DNA from: an uncultured Chlorobiota bacterium
Lineage (GTDB): Bacteria; Bacteroidota; Kapaibacteriia; OLB7
Assembly: GCA_946481475.1 (NCBI GenBank)
Contig: CAMLOB010000149.1
Span: 1-8,059, forward strand
Direction of reading: 5' to 3'
Length of the DNA: 8,059 bases
Shown here: piece by piece, positions 1 to 7,310 of the stretch
Numbering within the stretch: position 1 is the first letter of the stretch
How the letters are laid out: each line of letters begins with the position of its first letter
Made by a program: the position numbers and the translations under genes
Notes under the pieces: generated by a model
What the model saw: the letters and a program-made list of their open reading frames with translations, nothing else
What the model was told of the DNA's origin: nothing
The model's database searches: none

Positions 1-1
1 C

Positions 2-3000
2 GATGTCCAGGGATACGGGAATTTCGGTCAGCACGACTTCGCCCTGCAGGGCTGGATACAGACGACGCAGGCCGGATGTCTCCTCTCGCTGGTCAACGGC
101 AACGCCTCTCCTCCCGAATCGGTTCTTTCTCTCTGCATCGAGGATGGAGGAAATCTGGCCGCCTGGATTCAGGGGGAGCGTTACGGCATGGATTTCGGCT
201 CTTCCCTGATCGACGACGAGTGGCATTCGTTCAACGTGACGCTGGACGATGTCTACCTGGCCTTCTACATCGACGGGATATGGCAGGGGGGGATCCCTCT
301 GGAGAGCAGACCGGTCCTGAACTCCATCACCGAGATCGTGATCGGCAAGGGGTTGACGCCTGATCGGGGGAACGACAATGCTGATGAGTTCAACGGACTC
401 CCGTTGCTGGGACAGTTCATCGGCCGGATCGCCGACATCCGCATCTATCCGGCCTACTTCTATCCCACGCAGACTGCGATGTGCTACCGGCAGTACAAGG
501 TCAACACGTCACCGTTCCCGCTCGGATACTGGGACTTCACAACCGGTACGTTTGACGATCAGTCGCAATACGGAAACAATGGAACCGCCGTCGGGACGGA
601 CTTCGAGTCGGTCGATCTGATGCCGGTTCCGCAGGAGTACTCTTTCCGCTCGCGCGGATTCGGTAAGGGGGCCGAACTTCCGGGACAGGGAGACGGTCTG
701 AATATCGGAACGTCGGCGTTCTTCCTTGAAGCGTGGGTGCGGACGACGCAGGGGGGAGGGATCGTCTCGTGCGGTGCCGAGGCGGTGGAGGGTGCCTTCC
801 TGCTGACCGCCGGGCTTTCGCTTGCAATTGCCCGGGACGGACACATTGCCGTCATCGTCTCCGATGGCGAGCAGGAGACGCAAGAAGTCGACACCCAGTC
901 CGGCACGGCGGTGATCGACGGAAGCTGGCACCACGTCGCCGCGGTCAGGGACGGCAGCGGGAACTGGTATGTCTATCTCGACGGTCTCCTCATTCATTCC
1001 GCTCCCGGGGAGGCTCCCGTCAGCGTCATTCCGGGGAGCGTCCCGATCCGGCTCGGTTATACTCCGGCGCCGGACGATCCGACTCTTCCGTCCGGGAGCG
1101 ACGACGGTTCGGTGCCGGATGATGATGGACTGCCGGAGATCACATTGAAGGAGGTCAGGATCGGGAGCGGGGAGTTGACCCAACCGCAGATTTTCCAGAC
1201 CATGTACCAGCACTTCGATACGTCCGGCAACTCGTTGATGGCCTACTGGACGTTTGCCTCAGGAAACCCCGTCAATTCCAAGTACAGATATGCCGATTTC
1301 CTGACGATGGAGGGGAGCGAATGCTTTATTGACAACAGCCTGGAACTCCTTCAGCCCTCCTATGCCGTCAGCAACTATGCCTCGGCCCCGAATATCGTAC
1401 AGTATCCGTTCGGCAACGGAGAGTGGACGGTGGAGTCGTGGGTGAAGAGTACGGACGATCTCTATTACCTGTTCAACACGCCTCTGACAAGCGATTCGGC
1501 TTACGGCATCAGCGCGAGTGCAAGCTGGGACAATACCTTTATTGTCCTTCTCTTCGCAACCGGCACCAGTGAGGTCGATGAAACGACGACCCAGTATCAG
1601 TTCCGGATTCCCGATCCGGGAGACGGGGTATGGCATCACGTCGCTCTGGTCTATACCGGGAGCGATTACCGTCTCTACATCGACGGACTTTCGGCTCCGG
1701 CTCTGACAAGCGCTCAGGTCTCGATGTATACCTCCACAACATCCGAGTTCTGGATCGGCAACCGGGACAACAACAAGGGACAGGAGTTTGCGGAGTTCAG
1801 GATCTGGCGGACCGCACGGACTCATGCCGAGATCCAGGGGACGATGCGCCAGGCCCTCTCCGGAAGCGAATACGGTCTGGTTGCTTGCTGGGGAGGTTAC
1901 ATGGGGACAGGGCTGGACCTGTCACCGAACGAGAACAATCTGGACTATACGAATCATACCGGAAACAGCCAGTCCGACCTGCCGATCTCTCTGCCGGAGG
2001 GAAGTCTCCGGTTCGACGGTTCTTCCGGCTATGCCACGCTCGGTACACCGTCCGATCTCGACTTCTCAGGCTCGGTCCCCTACGCGGTCGCCGCCTGGAT
2101 CAAGTCGACAAACCCGCAGAAGTACTCCGTCTTCTTCAGCAAGAACAACGCAAACGTCAACGGGGAATACTATCTGGGACTGGACGGCGGAAAGCTGCGC
2201 GGGGGACGGCAGGCAAGCCCGTATTCCATCGAGGGGACGACCGAACTTGAGGCCGACCTCTGGTATCACGTCGCGATGACCTACGACGGTGAGAGCCTGG
2301 CCCTCTACGTCAACGGCGATCTCGACGCCTCCGCAGACTTCGGTTCCATCGGCTCCGGCGGGAGCGGAGCCGAGGTGCTGATCGGCGCCATGTACTCATC
2401 CGGCAGTCCGGTGAACTTCTTCCCCGGCGAAATCTCCGAACTTACCGTCTGGAACCAGAGTCTCGACTCCGAGGAGATATGGGGGCTGGCGAACCATCAA
2501 CTGACCAGTCTGATTCCGATACCGGTCGCCCTCTGGAACTTCAGGACCGGTACCATTGCCGACCAGAGCGGGCACGGAAACGACATGACGCTCAACGGCG
2601 GGGCGGCGCTGATCCCTTCGGACTTCTCGTTCGATCAGTTCAGCGATGTCCTCTCCTTTACCGAGGCCGGACAGTATGTGAATTGCGGTGCGGCGGAGAA
2701 TCTCCGGTTCGACGGTTCCGTCTCGATGGAACTCTGGATGAGAGTGGAGCGGTGGACCGAAAACTGGGAGACGGTCTTCGGATTCGACGGCGGCTATCGT
2801 CTGCGGCGGAACAACAACACGAACGGACTTGCCTTCACAACCGACGGGATCTCGACGCCCGATCTGGAGACGACGCTCGATGTGGCCGACGGGGAATGGC
2901 ATCACGTTGCCGTTGTCTACGATGCGGAGAACGGCGCCAAGTATCTCTACGTCGACGGTGTCGAGCAGGCCTCGCAGTCCGAGCTTTCCGGTTCGATCTC

Positions 3001-3247
3001 CTACGGCAACACAACCGGTTTCGGCATCGGCGGCAATAGCACTGATCCCGGATTCCAGGGCTGGATTACCGAAGCCCGGGTCTGGAACAAGGCACTCAGT
3101 CTGGAGGACGACATCCTTCCCCACATCGACCGCAAGATGGTCGGAAACGAGCCAACCCTGATGGGATACTGGAAGTGTACGACCGTCGATTCGTCGGAGA
3201 TCGATCTCTCCTCGCACGGGAACAACGGAACGTATGTGGGAGATCCG
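2..3247 (+). repeat. Five tandem LamG (jelly-roll) domain repeats in the giant protein
   Basis: The conserved pattern is [EDVSL]-W-[HY]-[HS]-[VF], then 12-19 residues to a Y-[IV]-[DN]-G turn. It occurs with Trp codons at 221, 926, 1631, 2261 and 2897, so the spacings are 235, 235, 210 and 212 residues. Each unit also has a W-[IVM]-[KR]-like edge strand (GWIQTT, AWVRTT, SWVKST, AWIKST, LWMRVE) and a closing [IV]-x-[DE]-x-[RT]-[IV] strand. Between units sits a Y-W-x-F...D-x-S...G-N linker, clear after units 1, 4 and 5 and degenerate after units 2 and 3. This matches the LamG_3/ConA-like superfamily. The first domain is cut by the window edge. The repeats diverge at DNA level, so this is an old domain duplication, not a recent copy event. 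Confidence 0.9.
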
Positions 3248-6200
3248 GAGTCGGACATCGCTCCGTTCACTCTTCTCCCCCCGCTTCCGTTCCTCACCGC
3301 CCGGTCGAAGATGATTCAGGACTGGACCGCAGAACATGCCGAGGCGAACGATACGCAGGGGAGGACCATCTATCAGACGGTGATCACGCTCTACAGTGCG
3401 AACGGCAACCCGATGCCGGGGGAGGACATTTCGATCTGGTGCGACGAGCCGACCGATATCGAGGTGGAGGGGGAATACTACAGCGTCAGCGACGCCTCTG
3501 CCCTGCCGCTGACGACCGATCCGACGGGGAGAATCACGATCTCGACCGTTGCCGGTGCGTTGAGCACCCCGGCTCTGCAGCTCTGGGCCCCTTTCATGAA
3601 GAGTGACGACAGGGTCATTATCTGTCCGGACGATAATGTGCTGGACGGCCTTTCGGTTGTTGAAGGGGATGAACTGCAGCAGCCACGCAACTCGCAGCCC
3701 CCTCTCCTGGATCCGGACTACTTCTCGCAGGAGGACGCCGACGATCTGGCCGAGGCGGTCCGCAATTCCATCGGCACGGTCAAGACTGACGGGAGCACCG
3801 AGGAGTTGATGCGGACTCCGCGCTACACCGGACACCGGACCCGACTGGTGGCCGATCCCTCGACGCCGGAACGTTCGATGCCGGACGTCTCCAGCTTCTC
3901 CTACACCGTGACGGACAATCAGGAGTTTACCCGACCCGTGACCCCGGCCGCCGATGCGACGGACTGGGCCCTGAGCTTCGGTTCGGATTCGATCTGGGTT
4001 GATGGAGAGCAGGTCTCCGCAGAGCGGAAGGTCCGCTTCAACAGGCTGACGCCGGAACAGATTCGGGCGCGACTGACCCGTGACGGAAAGCCGATCAGGG
4101 ACAACTCGCTCGAACTTTTCTCGATCAGCCACGCCTGGCACAGCTTCACCCGCTCGGTGGAACAGTTCGCCTCGGTGGTGGTGACGACCGCTGAGACTCT
4201 GGGACATGAGATCGAGAACACGGTGGTGGTGGTCCTTCAGGAGGTCGGACAGGAGATCGAGGATGCCGCACAGGTAATCGTCGACGATATTCGCCAGGTG
4301 GGAGAGTTTGTGGTCGGAACGCTGAGTCAGGCGATTACCAGCGTGATCGACGAGATCGAGGACGTGGCTCTGAAGGTGGTCGCCTTCTTCCGGGATGAGT
4401 TCGGATGGGAGGATATTCTGATGACGAAGAACGCCTTCTCTGCCTCCCTGAGCCAGTTCGCACCGGCGGTCGAGCAGATCGCCGACGATTTCATCACGCT
4501 GCTGAACCAGGCCTTTGCCGCGCTGGAAGACGTGACCGAGGATGCCTTCAACGCGTTGATTGCCGATGTGGGGGAGATGAACATTCGCTCGGCGACGACT
4601 CCTCCGGACTACACGACGCTGATCCCTCCTCTCTCATCGACGGCGCAGAGTACGTCCTCTTCGGGAGGAAGCTCCGAATCACAGCCGAACGTCTCCGACC
4701 TGATGACGGAGTTTTCCGTGGAGGCGAACTATCTGCTGTCGAAGCTTCTCGGAGCCGACGACGGCGGTATCCGCAGCGTCGACTTCAGCGATTTCAGTGA
4801 TGATGTTGTCGAGCCGATTCTCGGGTATCTGAGCACGATTATCGACAAGGTCGTCAACAGCGATGCCGTGCAGGCCTTCGAGAATGCCTACCACTACTTT
4901 GCGGAGATCGCCTCGAACCCGCAGAGCTTCCTTCAGTTGATGTTGCAGGGACTTCTGAGCATTGTCGAGGGGATTGCGCTGGCGGCGATGGAGATCCTTC
5001 AGTTCGGACTGGAGATGCTGGCGCAGGTCGTGAAGCTCTTCATCGAAGGGTTCCAGCAGATGTGGACCGCCCCGCTGGAGATTCCGGTCGTCTCCTGGCT
5101 CTATGAAAACGTCGTCACCTATGATCCGAGTACGGGGCAGGGAAGTCAGTTGACGCTCCTCGATTTCTTCTCGCTTCTTCTGGCGATTCCGACGACGCTG
5201 ATCTACAAGCAACTGGCCGGGGAAGCGCCGTTTACCGAGGAGTATATCCAGGAGATTGAAAGCTCCGGATATACGCTCCCTCCGGTTCCGGACACAAGCG
5301 CTGCGGTGGAGTTCTTCGGCATTCCCGACCGGGCGCGGATGGCGGAGATTCTGCAGACGATCGAATCGGCCGGCGGTGTTCGCGCGGCTGTTGAGAAGGG
5401 GAACGATCTGGCCCGCCGGGCGATCGAACGGTTGCGAAAGGAAGGAGGACGGGTGACCGAAGAGACTGCGAAGGAGGAAGAGGAGGATTCCGGGACGAAC
5501 ATCGTCTCGCCCGGATGGAAGTACACGCTGGCCGACACCATCGGCTACGACGTCACCTACCTGATGTGGGCTGCGGTCGACATGCTGATCGATATCCAGC
5601 GAGTTATAGTCGTTGCTCCGTTCGGCGGGACGACCAGTTACGGTGCCGGGTCTCCGAGTCGGTTCGGATCAATGACCTCCGGACTGGACTTCAGTCGACG
5701 TCCGGGTCTGCAGAAAGTTCTCCTCGGCTTCTCCTTCATGTTCCCGATCAACTTCCAGGCACTCAGTTTCCCTCCGGCCGGTCCCGGAAGCCGCTACGCC
5801 GATTACGGAGACACGACCACCGCACAGCGTACCGACTTCGCTTTCTGGCTCTACAAGGGATTGGGAATACTGGCCAACCTGATTGTGAATATGATCGGAC
5901 AGAAGAAGATCAGTTCACAGACGGAAAGCGCTTACGTCGACTTTTCCGGTCAACTGGGGAACACGCTGGAGGAGGATATCGAATCCGAGCTTGATCTCTT
6001 CGGCGTTCTCAGCCAGACCGAGGTGGTCAACACCATTGCGCAGCGCTTCCTCCCCTGGGTCAACACGCTGTTCGGTGGGGGATGGTTGATCTTTACCACT
6101 GTGCTGGGGGGGATGGAACTGGCGGCGATGATCGAGGCGACGCAGGCATACGAGGACGCGAAGGATGACGGGACCGCTGACGACAATGCCGAGACGCTTC

Positions 6201-6421
6201 TGGGACTTGCCTGGGGCGATTTCATTCTCAAGACGATGCAGAACGGTGTGGAAGGACTGTCACCGACCGGGAAGTTCCTCGGAACCGAGTCGGTGGTGAC
6301 CTCGACCGAAGGGTTGTCTCTTGCCGTCCTGGGGGTGATCGATCTGACCAGTGATGTCGGCAGCAGCGTGATCGGAGGGGCGCGCTCCTTGATATACTAT
6401 CTGATCTCGAAGAACTCCTGA
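2..6421 (+). CDS. Giant multi-LamG, Ig-like protein with hydrophobic C-terminal module (5' end off window)
   Basis: The frame is open from the first complete codon (position 2) to TGA at 6419-6421, giving 2139 residues. The ATG at 188 is not the start: codons before it already encode a LamG strand pattern (FALQGWIQTTQ). Residue numbers count from position 2. Five LamG/ConA-like jelly-roll domains follow one another, each with a W-H-central strand and a Y-[IV]-[DN]-G turn; the anchoring Trp residues are 74, 309, 544, 754 and 966. A Big_1-like Ig domain spans about 1122-1198, followed by a linker to about 1376, an amphipathic helical region 1377-1528, a Ser-rich linker 1534-1563, and hydrophobic segments to the C-terminus. 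LamG domains generally bind glycans or proteins outside the cell, so a surface or secreted binding role is inferred. No LPXTG motif or recognisable C-terminal secretion signal is seen; the N-terminal export signal, if any, lies off the window. The specific function is unknown. Confidence 0.93.
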   Translation, partial: DVQGYGNFGQHDFALQGWIQTTQAGCLLSLVNGNASPPESVLSLCIEDGGNLAAWIQGERYGMDFGSSLIDDEWHSFNVTLDDVYLAFYIDGIWQGGIPLESRPVLNSITEIVIGKGLTPDRGNDNADEFNGLPLLGQFIGRIADIRIYPAYFYPTQTAMCYRQYKVNTSPFPLGYWDFTTGTFDDQSQYGNNGTAVGTDFESVDLMPVPQEYSFRSRGFGKGAELPGQGDGLNIGTSAFFLEAWVRTTQGGGIVSCGAEAVEGAFLLTAGLSLAIARDGHIAVIVSDGEQETQEVDTQSGTAVIDGSWHHVAAVRDGSGNWYVYLDGLLIHSAPGEAPVSVIPGSVPIRLGYTPAPDDPTLPSGSDDGSVPDDDGLPEITLKEVRIGSGELTQPQIFQTMYQHFDTSGNSLMAYWTFASGNPVNSKYRYADFLTMEGSECFIDNSLELLQPSYAVSNYASAPNIVQYPFGNGEWTVESWVKSTDDLYYLFNTPLTSDSAYGISASASWDNTFIVLLFATGTSEVDETTTQYQFRIPDPGDGVWHHVALVYTGSDYRLYIDGLSAPALTSAQVSMYTSTTSEFWIGNRDNNKGQEFAEFRIWRTARTHAEIQGTMRQALSGSEYGLVACWGGYMGTGLDLSPNENNLDYTNHTGNSQSDLPISLPEGSLRFDGSSGYATLGTPSDLDFSGSVPYAVAAWIKSTNPQKYSVFFSKNNANVNGEYYLGLDGGKLRGGRQASPYSIEGTTELEADLWYHVAMTYDGESLALYVNGDLDASADFGSIGSGGSGAEVLIGAMYSSGSPVNFFPGEISELTVWNQSLDSEEIWGLANHQLTSLIPIPVALWNFRTGTIADQSGHGNDMTLNGGAALIPSDFSFDQFSDVLSFTEAGQYVNCGAAENLRFDGSVSMELWMRVERWTENWETVFGFDGGYRLRRNNNTNGLAFTTDGISTPDLETTLDVADGEWHHVAVVYDAENGAKYLYVDGVEQASQSELSGSISYGNTTGFGIGGNSTDPGFQGWITEARVWNKALSLEDDILPHIDRKMVGNEPTLMGYWKCTTVDSSEIDLSSHGNNGTYVGDPESDIAPFTLLPPLPFLTARSKMIQDWTAEHAEANDTQGRTIYQTVITLYSANGNPMPGEDISIWCDEPTDIEVEGEYYSVSDASALPLTTDPTGRITISTVAGALSTPALQLWAPFMKSDDRVIICPDDNVLDGLSVVEGDELQQPRNSQPPLLDPDYFSQEDADDLAEAVRNSIGTVKTDGSTEELMRTPRYTGHRTRLVADPSTPERSMPDVSSFSYTVTDNQEFTRPVTPAADATDWALSFGSDSIWVDGEQVSAERKVRFNRLTPEQIRARLTRDGKPIRDNSLELFSISHAWHSFTRSVEQFASVVVTTAETLGHEIENTVVVVLQEVGQEIEDAAQVIVDDIRQVGEFVVGTLSQAITSVIDEIEDVALKVVAFFRDEFGWEDILMTKNAFSASLSQFAPAVEQIADDFITLLNQAFAALEDVTEDAFNALIADVGEMNIRSATTPPDYTTLIPPLSSTAQSTSSSGGSSESQPNVSDLMTEFSVEANYLLSKLLGADDGGIRSVDFSDFSDDVVEPILGYLSTIIDKVVNSDAVQAFENAYHYFAEIASNPQSFLQLMLQGLLSIVEGIALAAMEILQFGLEMLAQVVKLFIEGFQQMWTAPLEIPVVSWLYENVVTYDPSTGQGSQLTLLDFFSLLLAIPTTLIYKQLAGEAPFTEEYIQEIESSGYTLPPVPDTSAAVEFFGIPDRARMAEILQTIESAGGVRAAVEKGNDLARRAIERLRKEGGRVTEETAKEEEEDSGTNIVSPGWKYTLADTIGYDVTYLMWAAVDMLIDIQRVIVVAPFGGTTSYGAGSPSRFGSMTSGLDFSRRPGLQKVLLGFSFMFPINFQALSFPPAGPGSRYADYGDTTTAQRTDFAFWLYKGLGILANLIVNMIGQKKISSQTESAYVDFSGQLGNTLEEDIESELDLFGVLSQTEVVNTIAQRFLPWVNTLFGGGWLIFTTVLGGMELAAMIEATQAYEDAKDDGTADDNAETLLGLAWGDFILKTMQNGVEGLSPTGKFLGTESVVTSTEGLSLAVLGVIDLTSDVGSSVIGGARSLIYYLISKNS
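3368..3595 (+). other. Ig-like (Big_1/invasin-type) domain within the giant protein
   Basis: Residues about 1122-1198 read as a bacterial Ig-like fold: a first strand YQTVITLYSANGNPMPGED, a second strand ISIWCDEP, then TTDPTGRITISTVAG and a last strand LQLWAP. The D/N-x-x-G-N-P-[MV]-P-G and T-[TD]-x-x-G-[RK]-[IA]-T-[IV] signatures are typical of Big_1 domains found in invasin-type adhesins and of related carboxypeptidase-regulatory-like folds. It follows directly after the last LamG linker, consistent with a stalk or spacer in a surface protein. The exact subfamily cannot be fixed by eye. Confidence 0.65.
4130..4584 (+). other. Amphipathic helical region with internal 15-residue near-repeat
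   Basis: Residues 1377-1528 are rich in Val, Ile, Glu, Asp and Gln, with almost no Pro or Gly after the first part, and predict long amphipathic helices. Two consecutive 15-residue units, at 1401-1415 (starting GHEIEN) and 1416-1430 (starting GQEIED), share G-x-E-I-E-[ND], a Val at position 10, an acidic residue at 14 and a Val/Ile at 15. A compact aromatic motif FRDEFGWEDILMTK follows (Trp at 1469). I have a vague memory of similar F-x-W-x-D-I-x-x-T-[KH] motifs in large uncharacterised bacterial and fungal proteins, but cannot name a family. Whether it is a coiled coil, an oligomerisation stalk or a membrane-binding helix set is not decided by sequence. Confidence 0.6.
4922..6418 (+). other. 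Hydrophobic, helix-rich C-terminal module of the giant protein
   Basis: After the Ser-rich linker the chain has repeated hydrophobic stretches: residues 1642-1688 (SFLQLMLQGLLSIVEGIALA onward), 1717-1735 (LTLLDFFSLLLAIPTTLIY), 1850-1871, 1903-1923, 1946-1966, 2021-2044 and 2105-2139. A Lys/Glu-rich break (RLRKEGG...KEEEED, about 1810-1830) divides it into two halves. Several stretches could cross or insert into a membrane, but many contain charged residues, so a soluble helical bundle or a pore-forming-type domain with buried helices is equally possible. I recognise no named family and no catalytic motif. Confidence 0.55.
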
Positions 6422-6439
6422 TCGCCCCCCCAATGCTTC

Positions 6440-6474
6440 CGTGCGGGACGGCATCGCGTGTGCCGTCCCGCATG
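6440..6474 (+). terminator. Strong hairpin 18 nt after the giant gene, no U-tract
   Basis: TGCGGGACGGCA at 6442-6453 and TGCCGTCCCGCA at 6461-6472 are perfect 12-bp inverted repeats around a 7-base loop (TCGCGTG). The stem extends to 14 pairs with a G-T wobble (6441/6473) and a C-G pair (6440/6474). Its place just after the TGA at 6421 fits a transcript end or a 3'-end stabiliser. No T-run follows on either strand (the + side continues with purines, GAGAGAGACG), so it is not a canonical intrinsic terminator. Confidence 0.6.
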
Positions 6475-6585
6475 AGAGAGACGAGAGAGTCGACAGAGAG
6501 AAAGAAGACGTGCAAATCGGTCGCCACAGACTCGTTTGCAACATGAAGCCGACCCTCGGAGAGTGCGGAAACAGGGCCTGTGAGG

Positions 6586-6607
6586 AAAAGTAGTACAAAA
6601 GTAGTAC
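6586..6607. repeat. 11-bp tandem direct repeat (AAAAGTAGTAC x2), possible operator
   Basis: AAAAGTAGTAC at 6586-6596 is repeated exactly at 6597-6607. Read as GTAGTAC-AAAA-GTAGTAC (6590-6607) it is 7 + 4 + 7 with an 11-bp period, about one helical turn. This geometry is the one bound by OmpR/PhoB-family response regulators (the Pho box is two 11-bp direct repeats), although the sequence itself is not a Pho box. It ends 22 bp before a TATACT box and 114 bp before the next start codon, so it could be an activator site. Existence of the repeat is certain; the regulatory role is inferred. Confidence 0.6.
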
Positions 6608-6629
6608 GGACCCGGAAAGGGGTACAAGC

Positions 6630-6635
6630 TATACT
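6630..6635 (+). promoter_or_regulatory. Possible -10 box (TATACT) for the membrane-protein gene
   Basis: TATACT matches the sigma-70 -10 consensus TATAAT at five of six positions and lies 86 bp before the start codon at 6722. No good -35 hexamer is seen 16-18 bp upstream, which would fit a promoter needing an activator bound at the adjacent 11-bp repeats. The box overlaps a short inverted repeat ACAAG-CTATA-CTTGT (6624-6638), which might be a repressor half-site pair or chance. Confidence 0.3.
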
Positions 6636-6721
6636 TGTCGTGTTGATTGCAGCAAGAGAGGAGACGCTTTCTCAACTGCAGATAGATCTTCTCTTTCCCG
6701 TTCACAACAGAGCAAAAAATT

Positions 6722-7219
6722 ATGGGGCAAACCTCCCGAACCGACTGGCAGACAATTAAGTGGTGGGTCCGATTCTATTCCCGGCTCACCTTCGGCGCCG
6801 TCCTCTACGGCATTGCCGCAGCTCACGTCCCCTTTATCATCGGTCACCCCTGGTCCACCTGCAAAGCAGGCGGGCCGGACTGTGCGTGCGTTCTGGTCTT
6901 TCACCTCTTTGAAGTTCCGCTGGTCAGCTTCAACGCCTTTATCGCCTGGTACGGACTGAAGAGATTCAGCCGGGAGAGGCTCAGGAGTTTTACCTCTCTC
7001 CTCGGATTCGCCTTCACCGTCAACCTCCTCTTCTTCGCCTTCGAGATCTGTCTGATGCTGGACGGGTTCCGGCGTCAGGCGCCGGAGTGGGAAAGCTGGG
7101 CTCTTCTTTCAGTGGCTCTGATTCTGGTGTTCGGTTCGGGACTGTCGCTCTATCTGAAACAGAAAATTGTCGGGTGGCTGGAAATCGATCCGGAGAACAT
7201 CGCGTCGACGATGAAATGA
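6722..7219 (+). CDS. Small four-helix integral membrane protein of unknown function
   Basis: The 165-residue protein has four hydrophobic segments at about 22-41, 56-79, 92-113 and 126-145. Basic residues sit in the N-terminus (R6, K13, R17, R21), in the loop 80-88 (K80, R81, R84, R86, R88) and after the last helix (K146, K148). The positive-inside rule therefore puts both termini in the cytoplasm and loops 42-55 and 114-125 outside. Cys47, Cys54 and Cys56 cluster in the first outer loop (CKAGGPDCAC), with Cys110 in helix 3, allowing a disulfide or metal/haem-type site. The ATG at 6722 is the only start in frame after the stop at 6683; no clear Shine-Dalgarno precedes it (AGAGCAAAAAATT), so initiation looks weak or unusual. 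I do not recognise the family. It stands alone, with a terminator about 90 bp downstream. Confidence 0.82.
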   Translation: MGQTSRTDWQTIKWWVRFYSRLTFGAVLYGIAAAHVPFIIGHPWSTCKAGGPDCACVLVFHLFEVPLVSFNAFIAWYGLKRFSRERLRSFTSLLGFAFTVNLLFFAFEICLMLDGFRRQAPEWESWALLSVALILVFGSGLSLYLKQKIVGWLEIDPENIASTMK

Positions 7220-7310
7220 TCATGCGGGCGCAGGCACTTCATACAATCAACGTAATGGATAATACTACAGGTTCTGGCATGCCCGGGGGAGCCCATGCTT
7301 TCTCCGGTGC

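Larger units (their letters stand above)
6422..6721. other. Intergenic region between giant gene and four-helix membrane gene
   Basis: This 300-bp stretch holds the post-gene hairpin, a purine-rich run (6474-6509, GAGAG-type, interrupted by GTCGAC), the 11-bp tandem repeat at 6586-6607 and a possible -10 box at 6630-6635. The short open frames at 6472 (24 codons) and 6543 (16 codons) have no convincing ribosome site and the first begins inside the hairpin stem. I see no tRNA or recognisable riboswitch. Confidence 0.7.

Noticed and set aside
188..190. ATG at 188 as the start of the giant gene
   Set aside because: The frame is open to position 2 and the preceding 62 codons encode LamG-type strands continuous with the rest, so this Met is internal.
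509..1213. A 234-codon open frame on the - strand
   Set aside because: Antisense to LamG domain 2, with Arg/Pro-rich low-complexity product and no ribosome site; a shadow of the coding strand.
2396..4207. A 603-codon open frame on the - strand
   Set aside because: It lies wholly opposite the LamG/Ig coding region, whose + frame has clear domain motifs. Its product is Arg/Gly/Val/His-rich without domain signatures, as expected for the antisense of GC-rich coding DNA.
6472..6593. Two tiny + frames (24 and 16 codons) in the intergenic region
   Set aside because: The first starts inside the hairpin stem, and neither has a ribosome site or a convincing leader-peptide composition.
6624..6638. Inverted repeat ACAAG-CTATA-CTTGT as a confident operator
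   Set aside because: The arms are only 5 bp and match nothing known, so it is mentioned only as overlapping the possible -10 box.
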